This document shows positions 9,440 through 18,707 of a stretch of DNA of 64,000 nt, piece by piece. Both the position numbers and the translations under genes were made by a program. Within the stretch, counting starts at the first letter, position 1, and every line of letters starts with the position of its first letter. This stretch comes from Candidatus Obscuribacterales bacterium. Its GTDB lineage: Bacteria; Cyanobacteriota; Vampirovibrionia; Obscuribacterales; Obscuribacteraceae. Location: contig JAIEOQ010000005.1 in the NCBI GenBank assembly GCA_019750335.1, forward strand, positions 248,001-312,000. Reading direction: 5' to 3'. Under the pieces are notes generated by a model, which did not search any database, was not told the DNA's origin, and saw only the letters and a list, made by a program, of their open reading frames with translations.

Positions 9440-10224
9440 GCCAGACAGGGCAAGGTGTCATCCTCATCATCCAAGACAGCTTCAAGTGCTTGCGCTAACG
9501 GTTGATTAGGGCGTCTAGCCACCTCTTGTAGCATTGCCTTTTCATGGTCTGCGATGATCGCTTCCTTCCGAGCCACAAGTTCTATTAGCGACTCGCCTTG
9601 GCTCCAAGTGAATGTCCGTCCGTCGCTGTGATTTTGCTCGTAAGCTACGGCTTGTGCAAATAAGTCTGGATGTTCCTCAGAAAGCCTAACCCACTCGTAC
9701 TTGCGCTGGAAAAAACAAAAGTAGCACCCCGACCGTGACCGCCACTTGTAATAAGACGGCATCCCTATTCCGCTTTCTTCCAATATGCGTATGATGTCAG
9801 CCTTTACCAACCCGTCTTCTTTGAACGGATAGACTGGCTTGATACTGGGCTTTGTAGAAATGTAGCCATCGCGCTTCTCGTCAGCGCGAATACCAATGTA
9901 ACTTACCGCTTCGTCATCTCCGATGAACTGTTCTAGTGGCTTAATTTTCAATTGCTTGGTGCACCACCGTATTTGGGGTGAGGGCAGCACACCACCGTAT
10001 ACATCTAGCCAATGGTCGAATCCGCGCTCGGCACTGAGGTAGGTTATTGTGATACCAAGCCGTGCCTTTAGCTTTTCCAGGTATTCATACGTTTCTGCCA
10101 GCTCTTTTTTTGTGTCGCAAAAAAAATACTCCATATTGGGCACTTTCTTGTGCATATAGACGGCAAGCGCTGCACTGTCTTTTCCGCCCGATAGACCCAA
10201 TACATGACGAATTGCCTTGCTCAT
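9427..10224 (-). CDS. Phosphoadenosine phosphosulfate reductase-like ATP pyrophosphatase (SspD/DndC-like)
   Basis: PP-loop LGLSGGKDSAALAVYM, RWCTKQLK motif, SGCYFC and C-terminal CLAC cysteines; 265 aa; overlaps both neighbours. Confidence 0.88.
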   Translation of the reverse strand: MSKAIRHVLGLSGGKDSAALAVYMHKKVPNMEYFFCDTKKELAETYEYLEKLKARLGITITYLSAERGFDHWLDVYGGVLPSPQIRWCTKQLKIKPLEQFIGDDEAVSYIGIRADEKRDGYISTKPSIKPVYPFKEDGLVKADIIRILEESGIGMPSYYKWRSRSGCYFCFFQRKYEWVRLSEEHPDLFAQAVAYEQNHSDGRTFTWSQGESLIELVARKEAIIADHEKAMLQEVARRPNQPLAQALEAVLDDEDDTLPCLACHL

Positions 10225-13200
10225 GCTTCACCTCTCCGGCTTCTCGATTCCGACCCGACCGCAGAAAGCAAACGTTCCGCAAGCTTAGATACCACCGCAT
10301 CATATAATTCCGGATTTGATTGCAGCTTTTCCCGAATGATCTCATCAACAATTCTGCTAACGCTTTGATCTTTGGCTGCATCGATCCACAGAATTTTTTG
10401 CGCTTCTTTCCCCGAAGATTGCGTCAACGTGATCTTTTTCGCTTCATATCCCGCACCTGGAGCATGCTGCAAGTTTGACTGAATTGACTCAAAGTTGTTG
10501 AAGCGTTTTGCGAATGTACCCACCCCTTCCTTGAATAGATCAAGGTCTTCATCACTCCAGGATTCGGCGGGTTTATCACCAATGATCATTAATAACCTGG
10601 TTAGCCAAACCCGATCATCCACATCATCGTCCACAATGTGCGAAACGAAGCTCGCAAATTCTCCATTGGGCATGTTCAAGGACAGAGTCTGTCCCCGCAT
10701 TCTAAGTGTTTGGCGCAATGAGGGTGCATTAATGCGAAATGCCTCACAAAGGAGCGCCTGGCACTCAGAAATCATTTCTTCGTGTGCGAGCTGCAGCTCC
10801 CGCAGGGCATTTAATAAGCCTAGTCGCAATTCTCGCGCCTTGCCTGTATTTTCTTTGTCTTTTGGAACTATCTCGGATAATCCCAACGCTTCGGGTATCG
10901 CTACAAACAACAGTTCATCTGGTTGTTTCGCGTTGATGATTGCATCCCGAACAGAAATAGCTTGTGCTGAAAGATTTCGTGTCCTCCTGGTATACGCCGG
11001 TAACGATTTAACAAATTGCACCAGTGGTTTCACCACACTAAGTAAACTTGCGTTCCTGCTTTTGCCGGGTTGTTTGTCGGGCCGCGACACCAGCTCTTCA
11101 ATTTCTTTGAAGACCTGAGCTCTCAAACCAGTTGTGACAAAGTGCTTCACAGCAAAACGACTTGGATCTTTTACAAGCAACTCGAAATGTTCTGGCCCAA
11201 GAATCGGCAAAAACGATCCGTCCTTGTAAATGCACACATCGTCACTGCGAGCTATTAGAACAGCCGCAAATAACACTGGAATAACCCCAGATTTGACACC
11301 ATACGGTGCCTTGGACAAAAGCTCATACAATTCCGACACCGTTCGCGGCGCCTCTACACTTTCAATGCAAAAATGTTCAATCGCATCCCAAACTGCTTGC
11401 ACTCCTGTATCTGTCGGAGCGCCGATTTCCCAACGATCGCTTTTACGAATCGGTCTATGGATGCCTGTTTTCTGCAAGACCGACTTATACATGCTTACTT
11501 CTGGTCCAAACCCCTTCAGACCGAGCTCGGGAACGTCGTGCTTCAACACCAGAGCTTCGATTAGCTCTCTGCGTGCCTTTGCTCCTTGCGAAGTCAATTC
11601 TCTGCGATTTATTAGCTCGTTATGCAATCGCGGTGTCGAGCCATAGACTTCGTCGGAAATGTCCGAAAGACAGGCAACCAAATGTCTATGTGATTTGATC
11701 GAACATTTCTCACCAATAACATAAGCCGTGGTGCCATTCTTGAACTCGAAACACTCTGACAGCACAGCATCTAGGTGCCGCTTTGCAATAAAAGTCCGTT
11801 GTCTGATCTCTCGTCGCGCCACTCCGTCGGTTTGCAACTCCGGCGATTCTTGCCGGATTCGTTGTAGAGCCGATAGCTCGTGCACTGCATTCTGGACGAC
11901 AGAAACATTCGATGCGTTCAGTAGAACTATTGGTTTCCCATCATTTGTGTAGTCCGGCGCACTTTTGCATCGCTCTGGACCAACCCAGAACAATACCAAC
12001 CCATCTGCAGTCGATGATTCTGTATTAAGTCCTTCTAACTCCTTCGCTTCGCTTACAAAACGCTGCTCTAAGTACCTAAACGTGCCGAACTGATAATTAT
12101 GTCGTTGCGGCACAACAGGGCCTAGCGGCGCTGATTTATTCAACAGATCAGACAGCGACCGCCTTTCCGCTTGAATAATTAGTTGCAACGATTGCTCAAT
12201 ATTGAAATCCGATCCTTCCCAGACCCGTAGCTCATCTAATTGTCTGCGATAGGTTATCAATCTCCGCTCTGCGATAGAGTCAATTAAATTCTTCCAGCGC
12301 TGCACTTCAAATTCATTGTCCGGCGCATCGCACATAGATAAAGCCACAAGGTTACGACTTGCCCGTAACGTGCCGGCACTTGCAATTAAGTTCAATATTC
12401 CAATTGCCTTAAGCAAACGGAGTTCGTCTGGATCAAGACCAATAGATTCCGTTATGCGTCCTTGGATCTCCACCCAACGACTTAAATGCGGACGCGAATG
12501 AATGTTGCTCCCAACTACATCCACAAAGTAGTCATACAGGCTGTCGAGCTTCATCATTGGCAGGGTATCCTTCGAAACCTCGTGGTTTTCCAGGAAGTGA
12601 GTAAATGAATGCGGCTCATCACTGGTCAAGAAAGTGAACAGCGAGCGGTCATTTTGAGCAAACCGATTACAGAGAAGTGGCAGTGCGACTGCCGCAATCG
12701 GATGCAATGGCATCAATTCAGCCAACATTGTTTCGTTTGACGAAAATTCAGGCACGATGCCGGCTATCTCGCGTTGCCAGCTTTTTGCACAGCTCTTTGT
12801 GAGCGTTCCCAGCCATTTTTCATTCGAGTATTCAATTGCTTGCGAAATAAGTCGAATAGCTTCACTGGCTGAGTTTGTAAAAGGTATGTCTTCAAATCTT
12901 CCTTGTATTTTCGACCACTCAGTACGCTGGGCACTCGATAATCCCTGACCATATTCCGCAAAACTTTGATGTAGCAGCCCAATTACAAAAATCGCGCTAT
13001 CAGGAGAAGGCGATTTGAATTCCGCAAGTTGTTGGAGCAAGTATAGATCGCCATCAGCTTGATGCAGCGCCGCGAACTCTAGCCCTTTGCCTAACTCATC
13101 CAAAACAATAACAACTCCGGTGCTTGCCACCCGAGCTACTTCTTCGACGAATTCTAAAACTACGCCGGAGTCAATAGTCGCATTCGCCTTGAGTCGCTTG

Positions 13201-13691
13201 CATTGATCCTGTAACGCGTAGAAAACATCCGGTTTCCGACCTGGCGCCTCCGACCAATATTCTTGAACCCCGCGATTTAGCGCCTTGAGCACCGTGTGTG
13301 CGACGGGCTCTCGCTGTGCTGTCGCGACAGCTCGCACAACGCCCCGAACTCCAATGCGACTAGCGAATTTAGATAAATCAGACTTGCCCCCTGCGCTCGC
13401 CGAATTCAATATCTGCTTGCCAGTTTTTCGCGAGGCGCTTTGTGACGGACCACAGAGACTCAACAAAAAATGAGCGAATGAAGACTTACCCGTTCCATAT
13501 GCGCCGGTTAACGTCCAGGCACGACTTGCTCTCTGCAATCCAATCGCTGAGAGAATCCTCTCAAGCGCGTGCGCACCTCTTGGAGTTACTACGTAACCTT
13601 CAAGGGCCTCAGCGCTGTCTAAATCTCGCTCCAAATTTATCGAGCGATAATATCGACGCTTCAGATGAATATGCTCGGAAAGCAGTGCCAT
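10221..13691 (-). CDS. Large P-loop ATPase of the Ssp-type PT modification operon (SspC-like)
   Basis: Walker A LTGAYGTGKSSFAHFLLSLCG, Walker B-like GVVIVLDELGKGLEF; 1156 aa; ATGA overlap with the SspD-like gene. Confidence 0.75.
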   Translation of the reverse strand: MALLSEHIHLKRRYYRSINLERDLDSAEALEGYVVTPRGAHALERILSAIGLQRASRAWTLTGAYGTGKSSFAHFLLSLCGPSQSASRKTGKQILNSASAGGKSDLSKFASRIGVRGVVRAVATAQREPVAHTVLKALNRGVQEYWSEAPGRKPDVFYALQDQCKRLKANATIDSGVVLEFVEEVARVASTGVVIVLDELGKGLEFAALHQADGDLYLLQQLAEFKSPSPDSAIFVIGLLHQSFAEYGQGLSSAQRTEWSKIQGRFEDIPFTNSASEAIRLISQAIEYSNEKWLGTLTKSCAKSWQREIAGIVPEFSSNETMLAELMPLHPIAAVALPLLCNRFAQNDRSLFTFLTSDEPHSFTHFLENHEVSKDTLPMMKLDSLYDYFVDVVGSNIHSRPHLSRWVEIQGRITESIGLDPDELRLLKAIGILNLIASAGTLRASRNLVALSMCDAPDNEFEVQRWKNLIDSIAERRLITYRRQLDELRVWEGSDFNIEQSLQLIIQAERRSLSDLLNKSAPLGPVVPQRHNYQFGTFRYLEQRFVSEAKELEGLNTESSTADGLVLFWVGPERCKSAPDYTNDGKPIVLLNASNVSVVQNAVHELSALQRIRQESPELQTDGVARREIRQRTFIAKRHLDAVLSECFEFKNGTTAYVIGEKCSIKSHRHLVACLSDISDEVYGSTPRLHNELINRRELTSQGAKARRELIEALVLKHDVPELGLKGFGPEVSMYKSVLQKTGIHRPIRKSDRWEIGAPTDTGVQAVWDAIEHFCIESVEAPRTVSELYELLSKAPYGVKSGVIPVLFAAVLIARSDDVCIYKDGSFLPILGPEHFELLVKDPSRFAVKHFVTTGLRAQVFKEIEELVSRPDKQPGKSRNASLLSVVKPLVQFVKSLPAYTRRTRNLSAQAISVRDAIINAKQPDELLFVAIPEALGLSEIVPKDKENTGKARELRLGLLNALRELQLAHEEMISECQALLCEAFRINAPSLRQTLRMRGQTLSLNMPNGEFASFVSHIVDDDVDDRVWLTRLLMIIGDKPAESWSDEDLDLFKEGVGTFAKRFNNFESIQSNLQHAPGAGYEAKKITLTQSSGKEAQKILWIDAAKDQSVSRIVDEIIREKLQSNPELYDAVVSKLAERLLSAVGSESRSRRGEA

Positions 13692-13697
13692 TAATTT

Positions 13698-14642
13698 TTA
13701 TCTCCGTATTGCTCCGAAATAGTTTCCTAGAATTGCCTCTGCAATCTTGGCTGGGTCTCCTGAAAATTGCAGCTGCACAACTCCGGCGGTGTCCGAGAGG
13801 ACTGTGTCTTTGCGTTTTGTTGCAACCGTTTCTAATGCCGAATAAAGAGCCGACTCCGACAATTTGAAAGCCAACCCGGGACCGCCATGTCCGTAGAGTA
13901 GTTGGGAAACGTTTATCGACTGCTCGCTTCTGCGTGTCTCACTGGCATATTCAAGCGATGCCGCTGCCACAATGTGCGGTGGCAAGTTTGACTTAGCACC
14001 GATGTGAAATGCAATGTGTTTACCACCTACCAGCCGAGTTAACAAATTGAGTCCCGCGAAAGGAGAACTAATCGTTTCCTCAGAGACATTTTTGCTTCCC
14101 TCCTCTCGGCAGTACATCCTCGTTAAGCAGGAGACGTCGTTCCCAAGCGTGGTTTCCGAGAAGCTTGAATCAGGCCAAGTAAGATCGATAAACCCTTGCA
14201 GCTCACTCAGTAGGTCGTCGGTGGAAAATTCAGGATGACGTAGATGGTTAAACACAAACGACCAAGTCGTAGCTGTACACGGGTTCTTCAAGAGCTTCCA
14301 ATGCAACAGCCAAAGTGAACCTTCGTCTTCCAAATACGGGTCCCACCCGGTATCCGAGAGTAACCTCTGGCCAAACTCTGTTGGTTCGACGTGTTTTGTC
14401 TTCGTTGCCTTATCTGTAACTTCTTCTGCAAGCTTGAATGCCAAACACCAATAGCGAATCGCTTTGGCCATGTTCTTCCCAACCCCAAGAACTATTGGCG
14501 CATCGTCACGGTTGAATACGGATACGTCCTTGCATAAGGCATCGAATCCCTTTTTCAACCAACCGTTTCGAGGAGGGAATGTTTCATGCCGAGCAAATGT
14601 TGGGCTGTTTCGTGTCTCATGCTGTAGTTGCACAACTGGCAT
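13698..14642 (-). CDS. DUF4007 family protein (SspB-like)
   Basis: SPTFARHETFPPRNGWLKKGFDAL...DAPIVLGVGKNMAKAIRYWCLAF is typical of DUF4007; first gene of the operon. Confidence 0.85.
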   Translation of the reverse strand: MPVVQLQHETRNSPTFARHETFPPRNGWLKKGFDALCKDVSVFNRDDAPIVLGVGKNMAKAIRYWCLAFKLAEEVTDKATKTKHVEPTEFGQRLLSDTGWDPYLEDEGSLWLLHWKLLKNPCTATTWSFVFNHLRHPEFSTDDLLSELQGFIDLTWPDSSFSETTLGNDVSCLTRMYCREEGSKNVSEETISSPFAGLNLLTRLVGGKHIAFHIGAKSNLPPHIVAAASLEYASETRRSEQSINVSQLLYGHGGPGLAFKLSESALYSALETVATKRKDTVLSDTAGVVQLQFSGDPAKIAEAILGNYFGAIRR

Positions 14643-15098
14643 TTGCTTCTCTCCCGCATATAACGAGTATCCGCCTCTTACTATGATCTAAATTCACTCT
14701 TAATTCAAGAAAAATATTCTATGCGTTCCGCTGTCAATGCCAATTTCAGCAAGCTTGCTTGATTGGAAATATCGCTTGGTAGATCAAACGTCTATCGATT
14801 TGCTATGCAAAAGTCAAAAGAGTGAACTTAATTTCTTTCTCACTGTCCAAGTGTCCCCATCTGTATGTATGGTATCGCAAAGCCTGGCGGATGACAACCA
14901 TTTTTGCCTTCTTGACTTGGAAACTGCTTTTCTGACTAGCTCGCCAGCTCGCCCAAACAGAACAAATGACCATTCTCTGGGCCTCATGATTGCGAAATGC
15001 GTGCACGCAGCGGCACTGTAGATATTCTGCAGTCTTGCAAAGTAAAATTAGTGACCATAAACATAGTGATCCGATTATCATTGGAATGATCAAAGCTA

Positions 15099-18000
15099 AT
15101 GCTTGTTATCCCTGATTGGTTATCTCTCAGAACAATTAACCCCGATGACTGCTCGCTGTTACTGGATTTCGCAAATGAATTCGGTATTCACAGCTTCGCT
15201 GACATCGACGTAGACATGCTGCGAACATGCACTCTCGCTAAAACCGATCTACCAACCTTCTTCAAATTTGTACGACTCCTGGGACTTTACGGAGCCTCTT
15301 TCGCTGGAAGCCTGTCACGATATTCAAGACCAACCACCCATAATCCAGTGCTCATAGATTTTCCAATTGGTGATAACCGCCTACTGCACGAATCATCGCT
15401 TGATCGTAATGCTGTCATTTTCCTGAACACACTCACTCTAAAGCGAATGGATTCACTGAGAGGAATTGGCTTAGACATTCTTGCCGAAGTCATCCAAGCA
15501 GACATAAGTGGCCTCATTCCTGCGATTAATTACGAAGGCGGCAGAATTATCGATGACTCTTCGATGCTTCAATATTTTTACGCACAACCATGCACCTCAC
15601 CAATGGAGCCACAGTCCGACGAACCCCGCGAATGCTTTCATGTACTTCAACGCAATAACAAAAATCCTGATGGCACGTCTCAAGTTGTATGTTCCGATTG
15701 CGGTCACGTAATATCCGATTCTGGTCCGGTGGTAAAAGAATCCATCCAAGCATATCCACAACAGTCGGAACCGTTGCTCGTTATCCCCTATCAGCTGACC
15801 GTCTTGGCTGAAAAAAGCATCCAACACCTCGACCTGAATGTAAGAGCATTCAACATACTCACGCGCAACAGGATTGCAACCGTAGGGCAACTAGCAAAAC
15901 TTACTGCCGAACAAATACGGTCATACAAAAATTGCGGACTGGACACCCTAAAACACATAAACGAGCGCCTAGAATCCTTTCTAACTTCCGAGCAATTACT
16001 TTCTCTCCGCTTCGGTACCGTGCCCACTCACGATGGCGATCAGACTCCACATCGCGTCATTGAAGAGCCGGAGGTTGATCTACCCAAGGTCGACCTAAAA
16101 GAACTGTTGGGCGATGAGCTTGCGGCGAATCTCGACGATTGTGCGCTGGATGACATCACTAAACTACGTGCACTACCAGCCGCAAGCTTCATTCTATTGC
16201 TGGGCAAAGACACAGGTCTCAAGGCTTGGTCCTTAGTCAATAACACTCAGCCCAGTCTTGACGAACCAATGCTTGGACTCGAAGCACCAGAGAGTGACCC
16301 AGCCGACCCCTCGTCATGCTCTCAGGCAGAGAATCCTCTTTTCCAACAGATCAAATCAGCACCTTTCTCTAACGACACAAAATCAGCTTTGGAGAGAAAC
16401 GGCTACACATACCTTTGGCAAATCTATGCTCCGCAAGTTCGCCAAGTCGTGATTGATCTTGGACACAGAGCTTGGGCAGAAACCTCCTCTTACGCCTTTA
16501 GGATAGGGTTAAGGACGCTTCCGTTAAAGCTCTCATCGACCGAATGCTTGCTGCACCAATTGATGCACATCTGCCTTCAGGTCGAAGCAAAGCTCCCTCA
16601 AATTTTGGACCATCGAAATCTGCAGATCTTTCGCGAACGCCGATTATCCTCTACCGGCAAACCTACCCTCGATGAGCTAGGACGAAAGTACAACGTCACA
16701 CGGGAAAGAATCAGACAAATCGAGGCGCGCTCGGTCAAAACAATCCAACGCTCCTTCTCGCCACTACTATCCCCAATAAAGAAACCGATCAGCGATTTGA
16801 TCCTTCAGCACGGCGGGGTGATGGAATGGACAACTTGCGTTATGCACGTAGACCATCGTGAAATCCTCAATGTCCTAATGGACGTTCTCGACATCGAAGT
16901 GTTTTTTGATGAACAGATAGATCTAATTTGGCATCGAGACTTACATCATGCTATCACCGAATCAGGCTCGAATATCTACGAATTGATAGCTCACCGTATC
17001 AGTAAAAATCTCAAGACCAGCGTCGACCTTGTTTCTCACGACCAGATCATAGAATCTGCGGCCACCACATTAACAGAAATCGCATCACAGAAATCGCGGC
17101 AGCAAATATCTACTCAAGTCATAAGCGCAATTGGTGCCGCAGTAACCAAAAACTATTTCGTAGAAACACAACTCGGTTCATTTAGGAAAAAGGACGTAGG
17201 TTTATTTGAACTCGTCACTTACGAATTCAGCCGCCAATTCCCGACCGGTGCCTTCATCTACAAGTCCGGAGAACAAATTTGGCAAACATTGTGCGCGGTT
17301 ATACCAGGATTGGAGAAACGAGGTGGCCCTCGGTACATCCAACAGGTCTTAACAAGAGACCACGACATTCTTCTTTGGGATACTGGATTTTATATTCACA
17401 AACAAAACATAAATCCCGATATGCAGCTTGTTCATGAGCTGATCAGCGACTGTATCAACGAATTCGACAAAGTCATTCCAGATCTCAAAGTACATTTGTT
17501 ATTCGACCGCAAGAAAGCTCGCTTAATCAAGGGCGGTATTCCTACCTCTGCGGCATTGTATTCACTCATGAGGTGCATTGCTCATGACAGGCTGATTTTG
17601 GACGACTATCCCAGAATCCGGGATGCTAGTGCTGCGGTCAAAAATCTCAAGCAAACCGAGCTTGTTGAGCAATTTGTAAAAGAAAATAGCCCGGTTTCGA
17701 AGAAACAGATTCTCAAATATTTTGGCGAAAGAGGGTGGCGCCCCTACGAAACCGAGAATACGCTAAGCCGCTGTGGTGACATTGTAAGAATAGGTACTAA
17801 CTTCCTCCACATCACCCATATCCAAGTTTCAAATGACGCGCTAGATGCACTGATACTAAAAATTGAGCAAGAGCTTGAGCAGTTAGCACACTTCAACATC
17901 CGACACATACGAGCCAAATACCCCATACTTTGGAATGCTGTCTGCAATCGCAATCTTGATCCCCACTCAATGGAGAAACTTCTCTCTAACTTGCAGCACG

Positions 18001-18707
18001 TAAAATTCAAAGTCACCCGATTGCAGGTCACTTTAGAAAACTCCATTGATCGTGCACTGAGCAAAGAAATTTCGGAATGGATTCGAGCTTACGGAAACTA
18101 TGTTTCTGTCGAACAATTGGAGAAGGAATTTTGTCAACAGAGGGGCTATAAACAGGGCTCCATCAAGATGGCCCTTTACTGGAGCGATTTGCTCTGCTGT
18201 TATAAAAACTGCTATGTCCATGCTGAAACAATCGGCTGCACGCCAGAAACCCTTGATTTAGTCAAGCAAACGCTACTCGATGCAAGTGATTGTCGCGCTA
18301 AAGATCGACTTCCCCATGTAAGCTTCGATTGGTTTCTTACAAATTATTTTTCCAAGCTGCCACCATTGAATGACCCTTTCGAATGGAACACACAACTTCT
18401 GATTTCTATCATTGAACAACTTGACATTGCCTATGTTTTCCATGAAGCCTTCGTACTCAAAGATAATGACTTTGACGTGGACGACTTCGATGATCTAATC
18501 GGTTATCTGATCGGAATGGTTTTTGATAACTACCGGATCGACCTTAAGAAAATTGAGAATTACACCAAAGCCCAAGGATTGCTCGACCTTGGCGCAGGCC
18601 TCAGAAGGGAAGATGTGTTTTTTGATGGCTCCTCTGTCGAATTAATTGACGAGGGACAATCAGTAATGCTCAGCTCAATTGGTAGGCAGAGGTATACCAA
18701 GGTATGA
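15099..18707 (+). CDS. 1202-aa protein with zinc-ribbon-like, RNAP alpha-CTD-like and sigma-70 region-4-like segments
   Basis: CFHVLQ...VVCSDCGHVI Cys cluster; LDLNVRAFNILTRNRIATVGQLAKLTAEQIRSYKNCGLDTLKHINERL (alpha-CTD/HhH-like); PTLDELGRKYNVTRERIRQIEARSVKTI (sigma region 4 HTH-like). Confidence 0.8.
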   Translation: MLVIPDWLSLRTINPDDCSLLLDFANEFGIHSFADIDVDMLRTCTLAKTDLPTFFKFVRLLGLYGASFAGSLSRYSRPTTHNPVLIDFPIGDNRLLHESSLDRNAVIFLNTLTLKRMDSLRGIGLDILAEVIQADISGLIPAINYEGGRIIDDSSMLQYFYAQPCTSPMEPQSDEPRECFHVLQRNNKNPDGTSQVVCSDCGHVISDSGPVVKESIQAYPQQSEPLLVIPYQLTVLAEKSIQHLDLNVRAFNILTRNRIATVGQLAKLTAEQIRSYKNCGLDTLKHINERLESFLTSEQLLSLRFGTVPTHDGDQTPHRVIEEPEVDLPKVDLKELLGDELAANLDDCALDDITKLRALPAASFILLLGKDTGLKAWSLVNNTQPSLDEPMLGLEAPESDPADPSSCSQAENPLFQQIKSAPFSNDTKSALERNGYTYLWQIYAPQVRQVVIDLGHRAWAETSSYAFRIGLRTLPLKLSSTECLLHQLMHICLQVEAKLPQILDHRNLQIFRERRLSSTGKPTLDELGRKYNVTRERIRQIEARSVKTIQRSFSPLLSPIKKPISDLILQHGGVMEWTTCVMHVDHREILNVLMDVLDIEVFFDEQIDLIWHRDLHHAITESGSNIYELIAHRISKNLKTSVDLVSHDQIIESAATTLTEIASQKSRQQISTQVISAIGAAVTKNYFVETQLGSFRKKDVGLFELVTYEFSRQFPTGAFIYKSGEQIWQTLCAVIPGLEKRGGPRYIQQVLTRDHDILLWDTGFYIHKQNINPDMQLVHELISDCINEFDKVIPDLKVHLLFDRKKARLIKGGIPTSAALYSLMRCIAHDRLILDDYPRIRDASAAVKNLKQTELVEQFVKENSPVSKKQILKYFGERGWRPYETENTLSRCGDIVRIGTNFLHITHIQVSNDALDALILKIEQELEQLAHFNIRHIRAKYPILWNAVCNRNLDPHSMEKLLSNLQHVKFKVTRLQVTLENSIDRALSKEISEWIRAYGNYVSVEQLEKEFCQQRGYKQGSIKMALYWSDLLCCYKNCYVHAETIGCTPETLDLVKQTLLDASDCRAKDRLPHVSFDWFLTNYFSKLPPLNDPFEWNTQLLISIIEQLDIAYVFHEAFVLKDNDFDVDDFDDLIGYLIGMVFDNYRIDLKKIENYTKAQGLLDLGAGLRREDVFFDGSSVELIDEGQSVMLSSIGRQRYTKV

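Noticed and set aside
10495-11118. 207-aa plus-strand ORF antisense to the SspC-like gene
   Set aside because: Low-complexity Ser-rich translation, entirely inside a well-supported opposite-strand gene; shadow ORF
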